Shown: positions 53,366 to 62,338, counted from the stretch's first letter. The stretch is 62,416 nucleotides of DNA from Gudongella sp049310905 (GCF_049310905.1 NZ_JBMEMN010000017.1:1-62416); one strand, 5' to 3'. The notes: generated from the sequence alone by a model not told the origin. Translations and numbers: made by a program.

Positions 53366-54663
53366 TGAATTCAGTAGCTTTTCATACCTTGGGTTGCAAA
53401 GTAAATCAATATGAGACTGAGGCTATGGAAGAATTATTTGAGAAAAATGGTTACAATGTAGTCGGAGAAGAAGGCTATTCAGATATATATGTAATCAATA
53501 CATGTACAGTAACAAACCTGTCGGACAGAAAGTCCCGACAGTTTATAAGAAAATCAAAGAAAAAAAATCCAGATGCGATAGTTGCAGTAGTTGGTTGCTA
53601 TTCGCAGGTATCACCTGAAGAGGTTGAAAATATTGAAGGTGTTGATGTAATAATAGGTACCAGCGAAAGAGGTAGAATAGTTGAACTTTGCGAGGAAGCT
53701 TCGTCAACAAAGAAAAAGATAAATATCGTAAGATCCGTAAAGACTTATAAGGAGTTCGAGAAGATTGACATCGATAAACTAAAGTCAAGGACCCGAGCAT
53801 TTGTAAAGATACAGGATGGTTGCAACCAATTTTGCAGCTATTGCATAATTCCATATGCCAGGGGTCCAATAAGAAGCAGGAAGTACGGTGAAATAGAAAC
53901 TGAAATAAAAAAATTGTCTAAAGCAGGCTTCAAGGAAATAGTGCTGACTGGGATTCATGTTGCATCCTATGGAAAAGATTTAAAGAAGGAGTCCATTGGA
54001 GAAGTAATTGATAAAATTAGCCTGATTGAGGGTATTGAAAGAATAAGGCTTAGTTCTCTTGAGCCTACACTTATTGATGATGATTTTATGGGTATAATGA
54101 CTAAAAGCTATAAGATATGTGATCATTTCCACCTTTCATTGCAAAGTGGATCAGACACTGTACTAAAGAGGATGAGCAGGAAATATACTACCGAAGACTA
54201 CAGAGAGAGAGTACGTTTAATAAGGGAGTATTTACCAGATGCAGGGATAACTACCGATATAATTGTTGGATTTCCTGGAGAAACCGAGGAAGAATTTAAG
54301 GAAACAATGAATTTTGTGGAAGAAATTGGATTCTCAAGAATTCATGTGTTCAAGTATTCCCCTAGAAAAGGAACCCCAGCTGCAATCATGGAAAACCAGA
54401 TTCACGGTGAGACAAAAAATATGAGAAGCGAAACGCTAATAGCACTTGGAGACAGATTATCAAAAGAATTCAATAGTAAATATCTAGATAAAACCAAAGA
54501 TGTCCTTTACGAGGAACATACAAAAAAGAATTCTGATGTATACGAAGGATATACTTCAAATTATATACGCGTCAGGACTCCTTCGAATGTCGACATAATC
54601 GGAAAAATCCAGGCTACAAAACTCAGTGGCATTAAGAATTCCTATATTGAAGGAGCTTTATAA
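53365..54663 (+). CDS. mtaB: tRNA (N6-threonylcarbamoyladenosine-37-C2) methylthiotransferase MtaB
   Basis: A 432-aa radical SAM methylthiotransferase modifying t6A37 to ms2t6A in ANN-decoding tRNAs. The N-terminal domain has TLGCKVNQYETEAMEELF and further Cys in NTCTVTN and VGCYSQ, binding the auxiliary cluster. The radical SAM motif is CNQFCSYCIIP. A TRAM domain ends the protein. GCKVNQYE separates MtaB from MiaB and RimO. The start overlaps the rsmE stop (TAATG). Confidence 0.95.
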   Translation: MNSVAFHTLGCKVNQYETEAMEELFEKNGYNVVGEEGYSDIYVINTCTVTNLSDRKSRQFIRKSKKKNPDAIVAVVGCYSQVSPEEVENIEGVDVIIGTSERGRIVELCEEASSTKKKINIVRSVKTYKEFEKIDIDKLKSRTRAFVKIQDGCNQFCSYCIIPYARGPIRSRKYGEIETEIKKLSKAGFKEIVLTGIHVASYGKDLKKESIGEVIDKISLIEGIERIRLSSLEPTLIDDDFMGIMTKSYKICDHFHLSLQSGSDTVLKRMSRKYTTEDYRERVRLIREYLPDAGITTDIIVGFPGETEEEFKETMNFVEEIGFSRIHVFKYSPRKGTPAAIMENQIHGETKNMRSETLIALGDRLSKEFNSKYLDKTKDVLYEEHTKKNSDVYEGYTSNYIRVRTPSNVDIIGKIQATKLSGIKNSYIEGAL

Positions 54664-54676
54664 GGAGGTGTAAATG

Positions 54677-55015
54677 ATGGATTGCTTGTTTTGTAAGATT
54701 GCCAACAAAGAAATTCCGAGTGATTTAATTTATGAGGATAAATATGTAGTTGCTTTCAAGGACATAAACCCTCAGGCACCGGTGCATTTTTTAGTGGTTC
54801 CAAAAGTGCACATTAGATCATTGGATTATCTGAACGAGGACCAGAACTACCTGATTTCACACATTTTCAAGCTGATTCCTAGTCTGACCAAAGAGCAGGG
54901 AGTTGAAAATGGATATCGGGTAGTCAACAATTGTGGACCTGAAGGTGGGCAGACTGTCGACCATATTCATTTTCATGTACTTGGCAAAAGAGAAATGTTA
55001 TGGCCACCAGGCTAA
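54677..55015 (+). CDS. hinT: HIT family purine nucleotide phosphoramidase (HinT-like)
   Basis: A 112-aa histidine-triad protein hydrolysing AMP-lysine or adenosine phosphoramidates. DCLFCKIANKEIPS at the N-terminus has the usual two cysteines. VDHIHFHVLGKREM holds the HxHxHxx catalytic triad. I use ATG 54677 for spacing from AGGAGGTG, with ATG 54674 one codon earlier. It is at the usual place between mtaB and rpsU. Confidence 0.95.
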   Translation: MDCLFCKIANKEIPSDLIYEDKYVVAFKDINPQAPVHFLVVPKVHIRSLDYLNEDQNYLISHIFKLIPSLTKEQGVENGYRVVNNCGPEGGQTVDHIHFHVLGKREMLWPPG

Positions 55016-55021
55016 AAATAG

Positions 55022-55050
55022 TTGAAATTATCCACGATATATTGTATAAT
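55022..55050 (+). promoter_or_regulatory. Promoter of rpsU-yqeY
   Basis: TTGAAA (55022-55027), a 17-base spacer and TATAAT (55045-55050). Near-consensus. It leaves a leader of about 65 bases, in which CTCT/AGAG can pair just ahead of the ribosome binding site. Confidence 0.8.
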
Positions 55051-55121
55051 GATTTAGTGTGCAAGCCATACTCTTGGCAGTATTGTAACACTCTTGTAGT
55101 TGAGAGGGGAGGGAAGGATCG

Positions 55122-55304
55122 ATGACAGAAATTAAAGTTGGTGAAAACGAATCTCTTGACAATGCTCTTAAAAGATTTAAAAGATCATGTGCAAAATCAG
55201 GGGTAATAGGTGAGGTTAGGAAAAGAGAACACTATGAAAAACCAAGTGTTAAACGTAAAAAGAAATCAGAGGCAGCAAGAAGAAAGAAAAATTCCAAGTA
55301 TTAA
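55122..55304 (+). CDS. rpsU: 30S ribosomal protein S21
   Basis: A 60-aa basic protein. EIKVGENESLDNALKRFKR and REHYEKPSVKRKKKSEAARR are the S21 hallmarks. A strong GGGAGGGAAGG site precedes the ATG. It forms the usual pair with yqeY. Confidence 0.97.
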   Translation: MTEIKVGENESLDNALKRFKRSCAKSGVIGEVRKREHYEKPSVKRKKKSEAARRKKNSKY

Positions 55305-55320
55305 TTAAGAAGGTGAACTA

Positions 55321-55764
55321 ATGTCCCTTAAAGATAAACTCATGGATGATCTTAAAACTTCCATGAAAAACAAGGATACTATAAGGAAAAATACTGTCAC
55401 TATGGTCAGGGCAGCTGTGAAACAGAGAGAAGTTGACGAAAGAATTGAACTGAATGATGAAGATGTTCTCGATATAATCTCTAAACAGCTGAAAGAAAAG
55501 AAGATGGCTATAGAGGAATTCAAGAAAGGCTCTCGCCAGGATCTTGTTGATACAACTGAATCAGAGATTGAGATTCTTTTGGATTATTTACCAGAGCAAT
55601 TAAGTGAAGAAGAGGTGGAAGAAATAGTCAAGGAAACAATTGAAGAAATTGGAGCCACCTCAATTAAAGATATAGGTCTTATAATGAAATCTACAATGCC
55701 TAAAGTAAAAGGCAGGGCGGATGGAAATATGGTAAACAAGGCCGCAAGAAAAATGCTGAATTAA
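55321..55764 (+). CDS. yqeY: GatB/YqeY domain protein
   Basis: A 147-aa protein of the GatB/YqeY family, homologous to the tRNA-binding tail of the amidotransferase GatB. SLKDKLMDDLKTSMKNKDTI and DYLPEQLSEEEVEEIVKETI are typical, as is KVKGRADGNMVNKAARKML. No glutaminase or kinase domain is present, so it is not an amidotransferase itself; a tRNA-related role is assumed. Followed by a terminator. Confidence 0.93.
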   Translation: MSLKDKLMDDLKTSMKNKDTIRKNTVTMVRAAVKQREVDERIELNDEDVLDIISKQLKEKKMAIEEFKKGSRQDLVDTTESEIEILLDYLPEQLSEEEVEEIVKETIEEIGATSIKDIGLIMKSTMPKVKGRADGNMVNKAARKMLN

Positions 55765-55788
55765 CCTGAGTTTTACTCAGGTTTTTTG
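55763..55788 (+). terminator. Terminator after yqeY
   Basis: AACCTGAGT (55763-55771), loop TTT, ACTCAGGTT (55775-55783), with a T-run to 55787. It overlaps the yqeY stop codon. Confidence 0.9.
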
Positions 55789-55846
55789 CTATATTTTAAA
55801 GAATTTGGGTATCAATTGTAAGTGGAACTTAATTGGAGGTGAGTAT

Positions 55847-57139
55847 GTGAAAAAAATAAGATTTCTGGCTTTTTTTATAATTCTGTTTGTTGTTTTTATA
55901 TCCTCAGAAAGCGTTATGGCTCAGAGTCCCGGTAAGGTTTATGTAGTACCTATCAAAGGAGAGATTAATCGTGCGACTCACAACTACGTAAGGGATGTTG
56001 TAAATGACCTAAACAATGAATCCAATGTAGAGGCTATAATTTTTGAGATTGACACTTACGGTGGACTTGTAGAAGAGGCAATAAAAATAAAAGATGTAAT
56101 TATTGGAACAAATATTCCGACTATAACCCTTGTCAACAACAAGGCAGCATCAGCAGGAGTTTTGGTTACTATTGCAGGAGAACATATTGCAATGGCTGAA
56201 AATGCTGTGATAGGATCTGCTGAAACCATTCCCAACACTGAAAAGATTATTTCAATGTGGAGAGGGGTACTGAGAGATACTGCTCAATACAGAGGAAGAG
56301 ACGCGCTCCTGCTTGAATCCATGGCGGATAGTGACATATCAATTGAAGGAGTTGTTGAGGCTGGAAAACTCCTCAATCTTACAGCTCAGGAGTCCTATGA
56401 TCTAGGATTGGCAGATATTTTATCAACTGATTACAATGTGATACTTGAGCACTTTGGATATGAGGCGTCCCAGGTTGAAGTCATGGAAGAGGGACTGCAG
56501 GTCAAGCTATCAAAATATATCTCAAATCCTTATATCAGTACACTTCTTCTAACATTGGGATTTGTAGGTTTGGTGCTTGAAATACTGACTCCTGGATTCG
56601 GTTTGGGAGGTACGATTTCCTTAATGGGATTCGGCTTGTATTTTGGTGGTAACATTCTCGCTGGAAACTCGAACTGGACATCATTGATATTGTTTGTGGT
56701 AGGTTTAGGTTTGCTTGTGATAGAAGGAATAGTGCCTGGATTTGGACTTCCTGGAATTGGAGGCATAATATTTGTACTGGCAGGAACCGTTTTGGCGATG
56801 CAAGACCTTACTGCAGCAGTACTGTCCTTAAGCATTGCAGTGATAGTAACAACACTGGTGGCGATAGTTATGGTAAAACATGGTTATAAAAGTAAAATTT
56901 TAAGCCGAATAATATTAAGCAATAAACTCGATAGTGCCAGAGGGTATCTAAGTACTAACTCCATGAGTGATCTAGTGGATAAGGAAGGCTCAGCTTTATC
57001 AGAACTTCGACCTTCGGGTTTTATAGTTATAGATGGAGAGAAATACGACGCACTGGCAGAAACTGGTTATATTCCTGAAAATACCAATGTCAAGGTCGTA
57101 AAGGTTGAAGGATCAAAAATATTTGTAAGGAGGATTTAG
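55847..57139 (+). CDS. nfeD: NfeD family membrane protein (ClpP-class protease fused to NfeD)
   Basis: A 430-aa NfeD1b-type protein. A signal segment (about 1-22) is followed by a ClpP/SppA-like domain with NNKAASAGVLVTIAGE (catalytic Ser) and AVIGSAETIPNTE. Four membrane helices rich in glycine (about 230-345) and a soluble C-terminal OB-fold NfeD domain (LRPSGFIVIDGEKYDALAET) follow. It is paired with a flotillin, as in most bacteria; the couple is thought to act in membrane microdomain quality control. The start is GTG 55847 behind TTGGAGGTGAG. Confidence 0.9.
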   Translation: MKKIRFLAFFIILFVVFISSESVMAQSPGKVYVVPIKGEINRATHNYVRDVVNDLNNESNVEAIIFEIDTYGGLVEEAIKIKDVIIGTNIPTITLVNNKAASAGVLVTIAGEHIAMAENAVIGSAETIPNTEKIISMWRGVLRDTAQYRGRDALLLESMADSDISIEGVVEAGKLLNLTAQESYDLGLADILSTDYNVILEHFGYEASQVEVMEEGLQVKLSKYISNPYISTLLLTLGFVGLVLEILTPGFGLGGTISLMGFGLYFGGNILAGNSNWTSLILFVVGLGLLVIEGIVPGFGLPGIGGIIFVLAGTVLAMQDLTAAVLSLSIAVIVTTLVAIVMVKHGYKSKILSRIILSNKLDSARGYLSTNSMSDLVDKEGSALSELRPSGFIVIDGEKYDALAETGYIPENTNVKVVKVEGSKIFVRRI

Positions 57140-57140
57140 A

Positions 57141-58121
57141 ATGGATCTTGTTTTCACATTAGCAATCGCAATTGGTATCATAATTCTACTGATGCTGTTC
57201 TTTACTTTTGTACCTATAGGACTGTGGATTACTGCATTCTTTGCCGGCGTAAAGGTAAAAATAACAACATTGATAGGTATGAGATTGAGAAGGGTTGTAC
57301 CTAGCAGAATAATCAACCCTATGATCAAAGCAACAAAAGCCGGACTAGACATCAATATTGATGATTTAGAGTCACATTATCTGGCAGGAGGAAATGTAAA
57401 TACCTTGGTGGATGCGCTTATAGCAGCTCAAAGAGCTAATATACCATTGGTATTTGAAAGAGCTGCAGCCATTGATCTGGCAGGAAGGAATGTTCTTGAG
57501 GCAGTACAGGTCAGCGTAAATCCAAAGGTTATTGAAACACCTCAGATCGCAGCTGTAGCTAAAAACGGAATTGAGGTAGTTGCAAGAGCCAGAGTAACCG
57601 TTCGTGCGAATATTGAAAGACTTGTCGGAGGTGCTGGCGAGGAAACAATAATTGCCAGAGTAGGCGAAGGTATTGTTACTACAGTCGGTAGTGCCAATTC
57701 ACACAAGGATGTGTTGGAAAATCCAGATAGTATATCAAAGACAGTTCTTGGAAAGGGATTGGACGCAGGTACAGCATTTGAGATACTTTCCATAGATATT
57801 GCTGATGTTGATGTAGGAAGAAACATTGGTGCTAAGCTTCAGATGGAACAGGCAGAAGCAGACAAGAAGATTGCACAGGCAAAAGCAGAGGAAAGAAGAG
57901 CTATGGCTGTAGCAAGAGAGCAGGAAATGAGAGCAGAAGTACAGTCCATGAATGCAAAGCTTGTAGAAGCAGAAGCTCAGGTACCATTGGCATTGGCACA
58001 GGCTTTAAAGGAAGGAAATCTTGGTGTTATGGATTATTACAACATGAAGAATATACTTGCTGATACAGATATGAGAGATTCAATATCCAAGGTAGCCGAC
58101 GAAGAAAATGAAACAAAATAG
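57141..58121 (+). CDS. floA: Flotillin-like protein FloA
   Basis: A 326-aa scaffold of functional membrane microdomains (YqfA family). An N-terminal hairpin membrane segment (about 4-36) precedes the SPFH/PHB domain, with VNPKVIETPQIAAVAKNGIE. A coiled-coil with repeated EA/AE units (MEQAEADKKIAQAKAEERRA) drives oligomerisation. Two bases separate it from nfeD, with AAGGAGG ahead. FloA proteins influence signalling and wall synthesis. Confidence 0.95.
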   Translation: MDLVFTLAIAIGIIILLMLFFTFVPIGLWITAFFAGVKVKITTLIGMRLRRVVPSRIINPMIKATKAGLDINIDDLESHYLAGGNVNTLVDALIAAQRANIPLVFERAAAIDLAGRNVLEAVQVSVNPKVIETPQIAAVAKNGIEVVARARVTVRANIERLVGGAGEETIIARVGEGIVTTVGSANSHKDVLENPDSISKTVLGKGLDAGTAFEILSIDIADVDVGRNIGAKLQMEQAEADKKIAQAKAEERRAMAVAREQEMRAEVQSMNAKLVEAEAQVPLALAQALKEGNLGVMDYYNMKNILADTDMRDSISKVADEENETK

Positions 58122-58132
58122 GAAGTGATTAA

Positions 58133-58672
58133 ATGGATAGTCCTATAATCATTCTGGTCTTTTGGGTCTTGATAAATATTCTTTTAAAAAGCTCCAGAGA
58201 CAAGAAAAAAGCTGAACAGGCAAGAAGAAGAACCGGACAAGGAAGTTCACAAAACAGGCAAAAGCCTCAGGAAGGCAGGTCCCGGATGAACACCGGGATG
58301 AAGGACTTCAAGAAAGCGCTGGATGATTACAAGGAACAGATTGAAAGAGAACTTAACCCAGAGAAAAAAGTTCCTGTCAAACCCATTGCAAATGATGCAA
58401 AGAGGACAGTTGAAAAACCTGAGAATAGACAACAAAAAAGGGAATTACGTACTTTCAGGGAAGGACGTTTTTGGGAAGATATTGTTGTAGAAGAGGATAC
58501 TCCAGATGATGAAGAAATCGAAGTTGTTGTTACTGGAGCATCTAAAAGAAAAGGATCTAAAAGTGGTTCGGGTGGCCTTTTTGATATTCGGAATGATATC
58601 ATAAAAGGTGTGGTTTACTCTGAAATACTTGATAAACCGAAGAGCTTGAATAAAAGAAGAAGTCCTCGTTAG
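58133..58672 (+). CDS. Unrecognised membrane-anchored, highly charged protein
   Basis: I do not recognise this 179-aa protein. One N-terminal hydrophobic segment (about residues 3-18, IIILVFWVLINILL) is followed by a long hydrophilic region rich in Lys, Arg, Gln and Glu that is probably disordered, then an acidic stretch (EDTPDDEEIEVV) and a C-terminal DIRNDIIKGVVYSEILDKPK that looks like a short folded or binding segment. It lies 11 bases after floA with a normal site (AGGAAGTG), so it is part of the nfeD-floA operon and may work with the flotillin. In Bacillus this position is held by yqfB-yqfC-yqfD. Its last codons form part of the terminator hairpin. Confidence 0.75.
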   Translation: MDSPIIILVFWVLINILLKSSRDKKKAEQARRRTGQGSSQNRQKPQEGRSRMNTGMKDFKKALDDYKEQIERELNPEKKVPVKPIANDAKRTVEKPENRQQKRELRTFREGRFWEDIVVEEDTPDDEEIEVVVTGASKRKGSKSGSGGLFDIRNDIIKGVVYSEILDKPKSLNKRRSPR

Positions 58673-58683
58673 GGCTTCTTTTT
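58657..58683 (+). terminator. Terminator of the nfeD-floA operon
   Basis: AAGAAGTCC (58657-58665), loop TCGTTA, GGGCTTCTT (58672-58680), one G-U pair, then TTT. The 5' arm lies in the coding end of the preceding gene. Confidence 0.82.
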
Positions 58684-58749
58684 CTATGGGCAAACATATA
58701 AATGACATAAATTCACTTATTACAAATAGTTACACATGTTTTAATTATA

Positions 58750-58778
58750 TAGAAAACAACCCTTTTCTATGGTATGAT
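58750..58778 (+). promoter_or_regulatory. Promoter of phoH-pgpH-ybeY
   Basis: TAGAAA (58750-58755), a 17-base spacer and TATGAT (58773-58778), with TG one base before the -10 hexamer (TGGTATGAT). It lies between the terminator and the phoH start. Confidence 0.6.
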
Positions 58779-58824
58779 TTATTTAGTTAACATACAAATC
58801 CACATATCGAGGAGGAACTTGAAT

Positions 58825-59793
58825 TTGACTTTAATCAATGAAGAATCGTTTATAGAGATAAATGACAATAATACAATGAAAGAGCTTGTTGGGAATCTTG
58901 ACTCCAATATTAAATCTATAGAAGAAAAAATGGATGTAAAACTAAGAATCAAGGATAATGCTATTACAATATACGGATCTCCGAAAAAAATAGCAATGAC
59001 ACAAAGACTTTTTGAGAATCTTAATTACATTATTCAGAAGCAGAACAGATTAGAGGAGCAGGATTTAAAATATGCAATTGAATTTATCAAATCTGGCAAG
59101 GAAGGCAGTCTAAAAGAATTGTTGGACGATGTACTTTGTATTACTGCATCAGGCAAGAGCATTAAGCCAAAGACTTTTGGACAGAAAAGATATATTGATT
59201 CATTAAGAAAGCATGACATAGTATTTGGAATAGGACCAGCCGGGACTGGTAAGACTTATCTTGCAATGGCTATGGCCGTTCAAGCCTTTAAAAACAGAGA
59301 GGTTAACAGAATAGTTCTCACAAGACCAGCGGTAGAGGCTGGCGAGAATCTTGGGTTCCTGCCGGGAGACCTGCAAGAGAAGGTGGATCCCTATTTAAGA
59401 CCGATTTATGATGCTCTTTTTGAAATCTTGGGAGTTGAGACATATTTAAAATATTTTGAAAAGGGATTAATAGAGGTTGCACCTCTTGCATACATGAGAG
59501 GTAGAACTCTGGATTCTGCTTACGTAATATTGGATGAAGCTCAAAATACTACAAACGAACAGATGAAGATGTTCTTGACAAGACTTGGTTTTGGATCAAA
59601 GGCTATTATTACAGGAGACATAACTCAGATTGACCTGATTAGAGGAAGGGAATCCGGTCTTAAGACAGTAATGGGGATACTTGAAGATGTCAAAGGTATA
59701 GATTTTATTAGACTTACTAGCGCTGATATTGTAAGACACCCACTTGTGCAGAGAATTATAAATGCATATGAAATCCATGAGAGCAAAAAATAA
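58825..59793 (+). CDS. phoH: PhoH family ATPase (PhoL type)
   Basis: A 322-aa P-loop ATPase of the PhoH/PhoL family, often next to ybeY and presumed to act in RNA metabolism. The N-terminal KH-like region covers about 1-100. Walker A is GPAGTGKTYLAMAMAV; Walker B is YVILDEAQNTTNEQMK; GDITQIDL acts as sensor. The start is TTG 58825, seven bases after AGGAGGAA; TTG 58819 is too close to it. Distinct from the larger PIN-fused PhoH2. Confidence 0.92.
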   Translation: MTLINEESFIEINDNNTMKELVGNLDSNIKSIEEKMDVKLRIKDNAITIYGSPKKIAMTQRLFENLNYIIQKQNRLEEQDLKYAIEFIKSGKEGSLKELLDDVLCITASGKSIKPKTFGQKRYIDSLRKHDIVFGIGPAGTGKTYLAMAMAVQAFKNREVNRIVLTRPAVEAGENLGFLPGDLQEKVDPYLRPIYDALFEILGVETYLKYFEKGLIEVAPLAYMRGRTLDSAYVILDEAQNTTNEQMKMFLTRLGFGSKAIITGDITQIDLIRGRESGLKTVMGILEDVKGIDFIRLTSADIVRHPLVQRIINAYEIHESKK

Positions 59794-59812
59794 GATATCG
59801 CTAAGATATCGC
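59791..59812 (+). repeat. Tandem duplication of 11 bases at the phoH-pgpH junction
   Basis: TAAGATATCGC occurs twice head to tail (59791-59801, 59802-59812). The first copy contains the phoH stop codon, so the duplication does not alter PhoH. It extends the spacing before the pgpH ribosome site. Confidence 0.9.
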
Positions 59813-59836
59813 ATTGACAGAAGGTTGGTGTTTTTG

Positions 59837-61876
59837 ATGCTTAAAAAGCTAAAAACTGTTTTTAAAGGTTTAGATATTGACAATGGAATAAGAAAAACAA
59901 CAGGTGTTTTTCTGTTGTTTTTTGTTATGCTTTTTATTCTTGCCATTACTCAGTCCCAGTTTAGAAACATTGAGTTGGAAGTAGGCGAGAAAGCATCCGA
60001 GGACATCAAAGCACCTTATAGAATTGAGGACTTGGGTACATACGAAGCTCAGGTCAATGAAGCAATGAAGAACATGGAGTCTGTTTATAGGATATCACCA
60101 ACTATACAAATAACTTCAAAAGCAAAAATCTCAGGTTATTTGGATCTGGTAAGAGATGTTAAACTTAGAAACAATCTAAGTGAGAAGGGTAAATCGGATG
60201 AGTTGGAAATCAAAAGCCCAATAGAGTTGTCCACGGATATTCATCAGGCAGCAATAGATTCAACATTTTCCAGTCTAAACACGGTAGAGGCAATAACAGA
60301 AGATCTGTTATCCCAGATTCTAGCCCAAGGAATAAGGGAAGATGAGTTGGGTTATCAGTTAAGAGAAATTGATAGTATTGTCAACTCGCTGAATCTGGAA
60401 GATAAGGAACAACTTTTGGTTGCTTCAATTCTAAATGAAATAGTTGAACCTAATGAGTTTGTAGATACAATTGCTACTGAGAGACAAATGGAAAGAGTTC
60501 GCAGTAGTATCATAACACCTGTAATTGAACAAAATGAGATAATTGTTAACAAAGGTGACGTTATTTCAACAGAACAAATGAGAATAATTGAAATCGCTCA
60601 GCTAGAGAATCGTGAGACTGGATCATGGCTAAGATATATCGGGATAACAATTCATTTGCTTATGCCATTAATTGCCCTGATGTTATATTTTATATATTTT
60701 TATCCTGAAGTGCTGAGAGGAAGACTTGTCTATTTAGTGTTTTCTTCATTATTGATTACCCTGTTTCTGGGAAGAGTCATGGAATATATATCGCCTTACC
60801 TTATACCTTCAGCTATAAATGCAATTGTTGTCACATTGATGGTTGGGCCAGGTGTGGCAATTATTACTAACATGGTTCTTGTATATATTCTTAATTTTAT
60901 GTGGAGTATTCCAGGAGAACTTGTAGTAGTGATGTTGATTGGAAATTCAGCAGGTATACTTCTATTGGTGCATCAGAATCAGAGACATAGAGTACTCTTA
61001 AATGGTTTATACATGGGCTTGATTGGTTTTATTGTTTACTTGGGATACTTTTTTCTTGGAAATTTTTCGACAAGAGACCTAATCGTTAACGGTGGCTTAG
61101 TAATCATATCAGGATTGGTATCCGGAATTATAACATTAGGGACCTTGCCACTGTGGGAGAATCTTTTCAATGTGTTAACTCCATTGAAATTGATGGAATT
61201 AACAGATCCAAATCAACCAATACTAAGAAGGCTCTTTGTTGAAGCTCCTGGCACATATCACCATAGCCTTATTGTGGGCAGTCTTTCAGAATCTGCTGCA
61301 GCATCCATAGGAGCAAATCAACTTCTGGCAAAGGCGGGGGCATACTACCATGACATAGGCAAATTGAAAAGACCCGCATATTTTAAAGAAAACCAATTTG
61401 GCATAGACAATCCACATGACGATCTAGAACCATTACAAAGTACTCAGATTATTATTTCTCACTGGGAAGATGGTATGAAGCTGGGCAAAGAAACAAAATT
61501 GCCCCGTGAAATAATGGACATAATTGATCAACATCATGGAAAAACATTGATTTCATACTTTTATCACAAAGCTGCAGAGGATAATCAAAATATTCCCGAG
61601 AAAGACTTCAGATATGGCGGTGAAAAACCCAAATCTAGAGAGTCAACAATTGTTATGCTGGCAGATTCAGTCGAAGCTGCAGTGAGAAGTATAAAGGATA
61701 TGAAGGCGGATTCAATAGAAAAAATGGTCAAAAAGATCATTAAAGGGAAAATAGACGATGGGCAGTTGGAGGAATCACCTATTACTGCAAAAGAGATAAA
61801 TACTATATCAGAAACATTTATATCCGTATTGAAGGGGATATATCACGAGAGGATTGAGTATCCTGAAAAATCATGA
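59837..61876 (+). CDS. pgpH: HD-domain membrane phosphodiesterase (PgpH/YqfF, c-di-AMP)
   Basis: A 679-aa protein with the PgpH plan: an N-terminal helix (about 18-35), an extracellular 7TMR-HDED domain (about 40-270), seven membrane helices (about 275-460), and a cytoplasmic HD domain (about 470-660). HD residues are seen in GTYHHSLIVGSLSESAAA, GAYYHDIGKLKRP and IDQHHGKTLISYF. PgpH enzymes cleave c-di-AMP to pApA and help set osmolyte and wall balance. Start ATG 59837 follows GGTTGGTG; in-frame ATGs further up overlap phoH. Confidence 0.93.
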   Translation: MLKKLKTVFKGLDIDNGIRKTTGVFLLFFVMLFILAITQSQFRNIELEVGEKASEDIKAPYRIEDLGTYEAQVNEAMKNMESVYRISPTIQITSKAKISGYLDLVRDVKLRNNLSEKGKSDELEIKSPIELSTDIHQAAIDSTFSSLNTVEAITEDLLSQILAQGIREDELGYQLREIDSIVNSLNLEDKEQLLVASILNEIVEPNEFVDTIATERQMERVRSSIITPVIEQNEIIVNKGDVISTEQMRIIEIAQLENRETGSWLRYIGITIHLLMPLIALMLYFIYFYPEVLRGRLVYLVFSSLLITLFLGRVMEYISPYLIPSAINAIVVTLMVGPGVAIITNMVLVYILNFMWSIPGELVVVMLIGNSAGILLLVHQNQRHRVLLNGLYMGLIGFIVYLGYFFLGNFSTRDLIVNGGLVIISGLVSGIITLGTLPLWENLFNVLTPLKLMELTDPNQPILRRLFVEAPGTYHHSLIVGSLSESAAASIGANQLLAKAGAYYHDIGKLKRPAYFKENQFGIDNPHDDLEPLQSTQIIISHWEDGMKLGKETKLPREIMDIIDQHHGKTLISYFYHKAAEDNQNIPEKDFRYGGEKPKSRESTIVMLADSVEAAVRSIKDMKADSIEKMVKKIIKGKIDDGQLEESPITAKEINTISETFISVLKGIYHERIEYPEKS

Positions 61877-61891
61877 CAAAAGGAGAAGAAA

Positions 61892-62338
61892 ATGGAAGTT
61901 TTATTTGATAACCGACAAGACAAAGTCGAAATAGAGAAGGAAACAGAGGAGTTGCTGTCAAAAGTAATAGAAACAACCTTGCTTGTTGAAGGCATAACTT
62001 TGGATTATGAGGTCAGCGTATCTTTTGTAACAAATGAAGAAATCAAGAATTTGAATCGACAATACAGAAATGTTAATGGAGAGACTGATGTTTTATCGTT
62101 TCCATTTGATGATGAATTTGAAACAGGGATAAATATTCTGGGTGACATTGTATTGTCTGTTGAGAAAGCAGTTGAACAGGCAAAGGATTTTGGGCATTCA
62201 GTAGAAAGAGAGCTTGCATATCTTACAGCTCACAGTACACTTCATTTAGTTGGGTATGATCATATGAACGACGAGGACAAAGAAACAATGCGAGAAAAGG
62301 AAAAGTTGATTATGAAAAAGCTCCAGATATTTAAATAA
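61892..62338 (+). CDS. ybeY: Endoribonuclease YbeY (16S rRNA maturation)
   Basis: A 148-aa metal-dependent RNase for 16S 3'-end maturation and ribosome quality control. The zinc motif HSTLHLVGYDH (three His spaced H-x3-H-x5-H) is near the C-terminus. RQYRNVNGETDVLSFPFDDE is the other conserved block. AAAAGGAG precedes the ATG. The phoH-pgpH-ybeY order is standard. Confidence 0.96.
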   Translation: MEVLFDNRQDKVEIEKETEELLSKVIETTLLVEGITLDYEVSVSFVTNEEIKNLNRQYRNVNGETDVLSFPFDDEFETGINILGDIVLSVEKAVEQAKDFGHSVERELAYLTAHSTLHLVGYDHMNDEDKETMREKEKLIMKKLQIFK

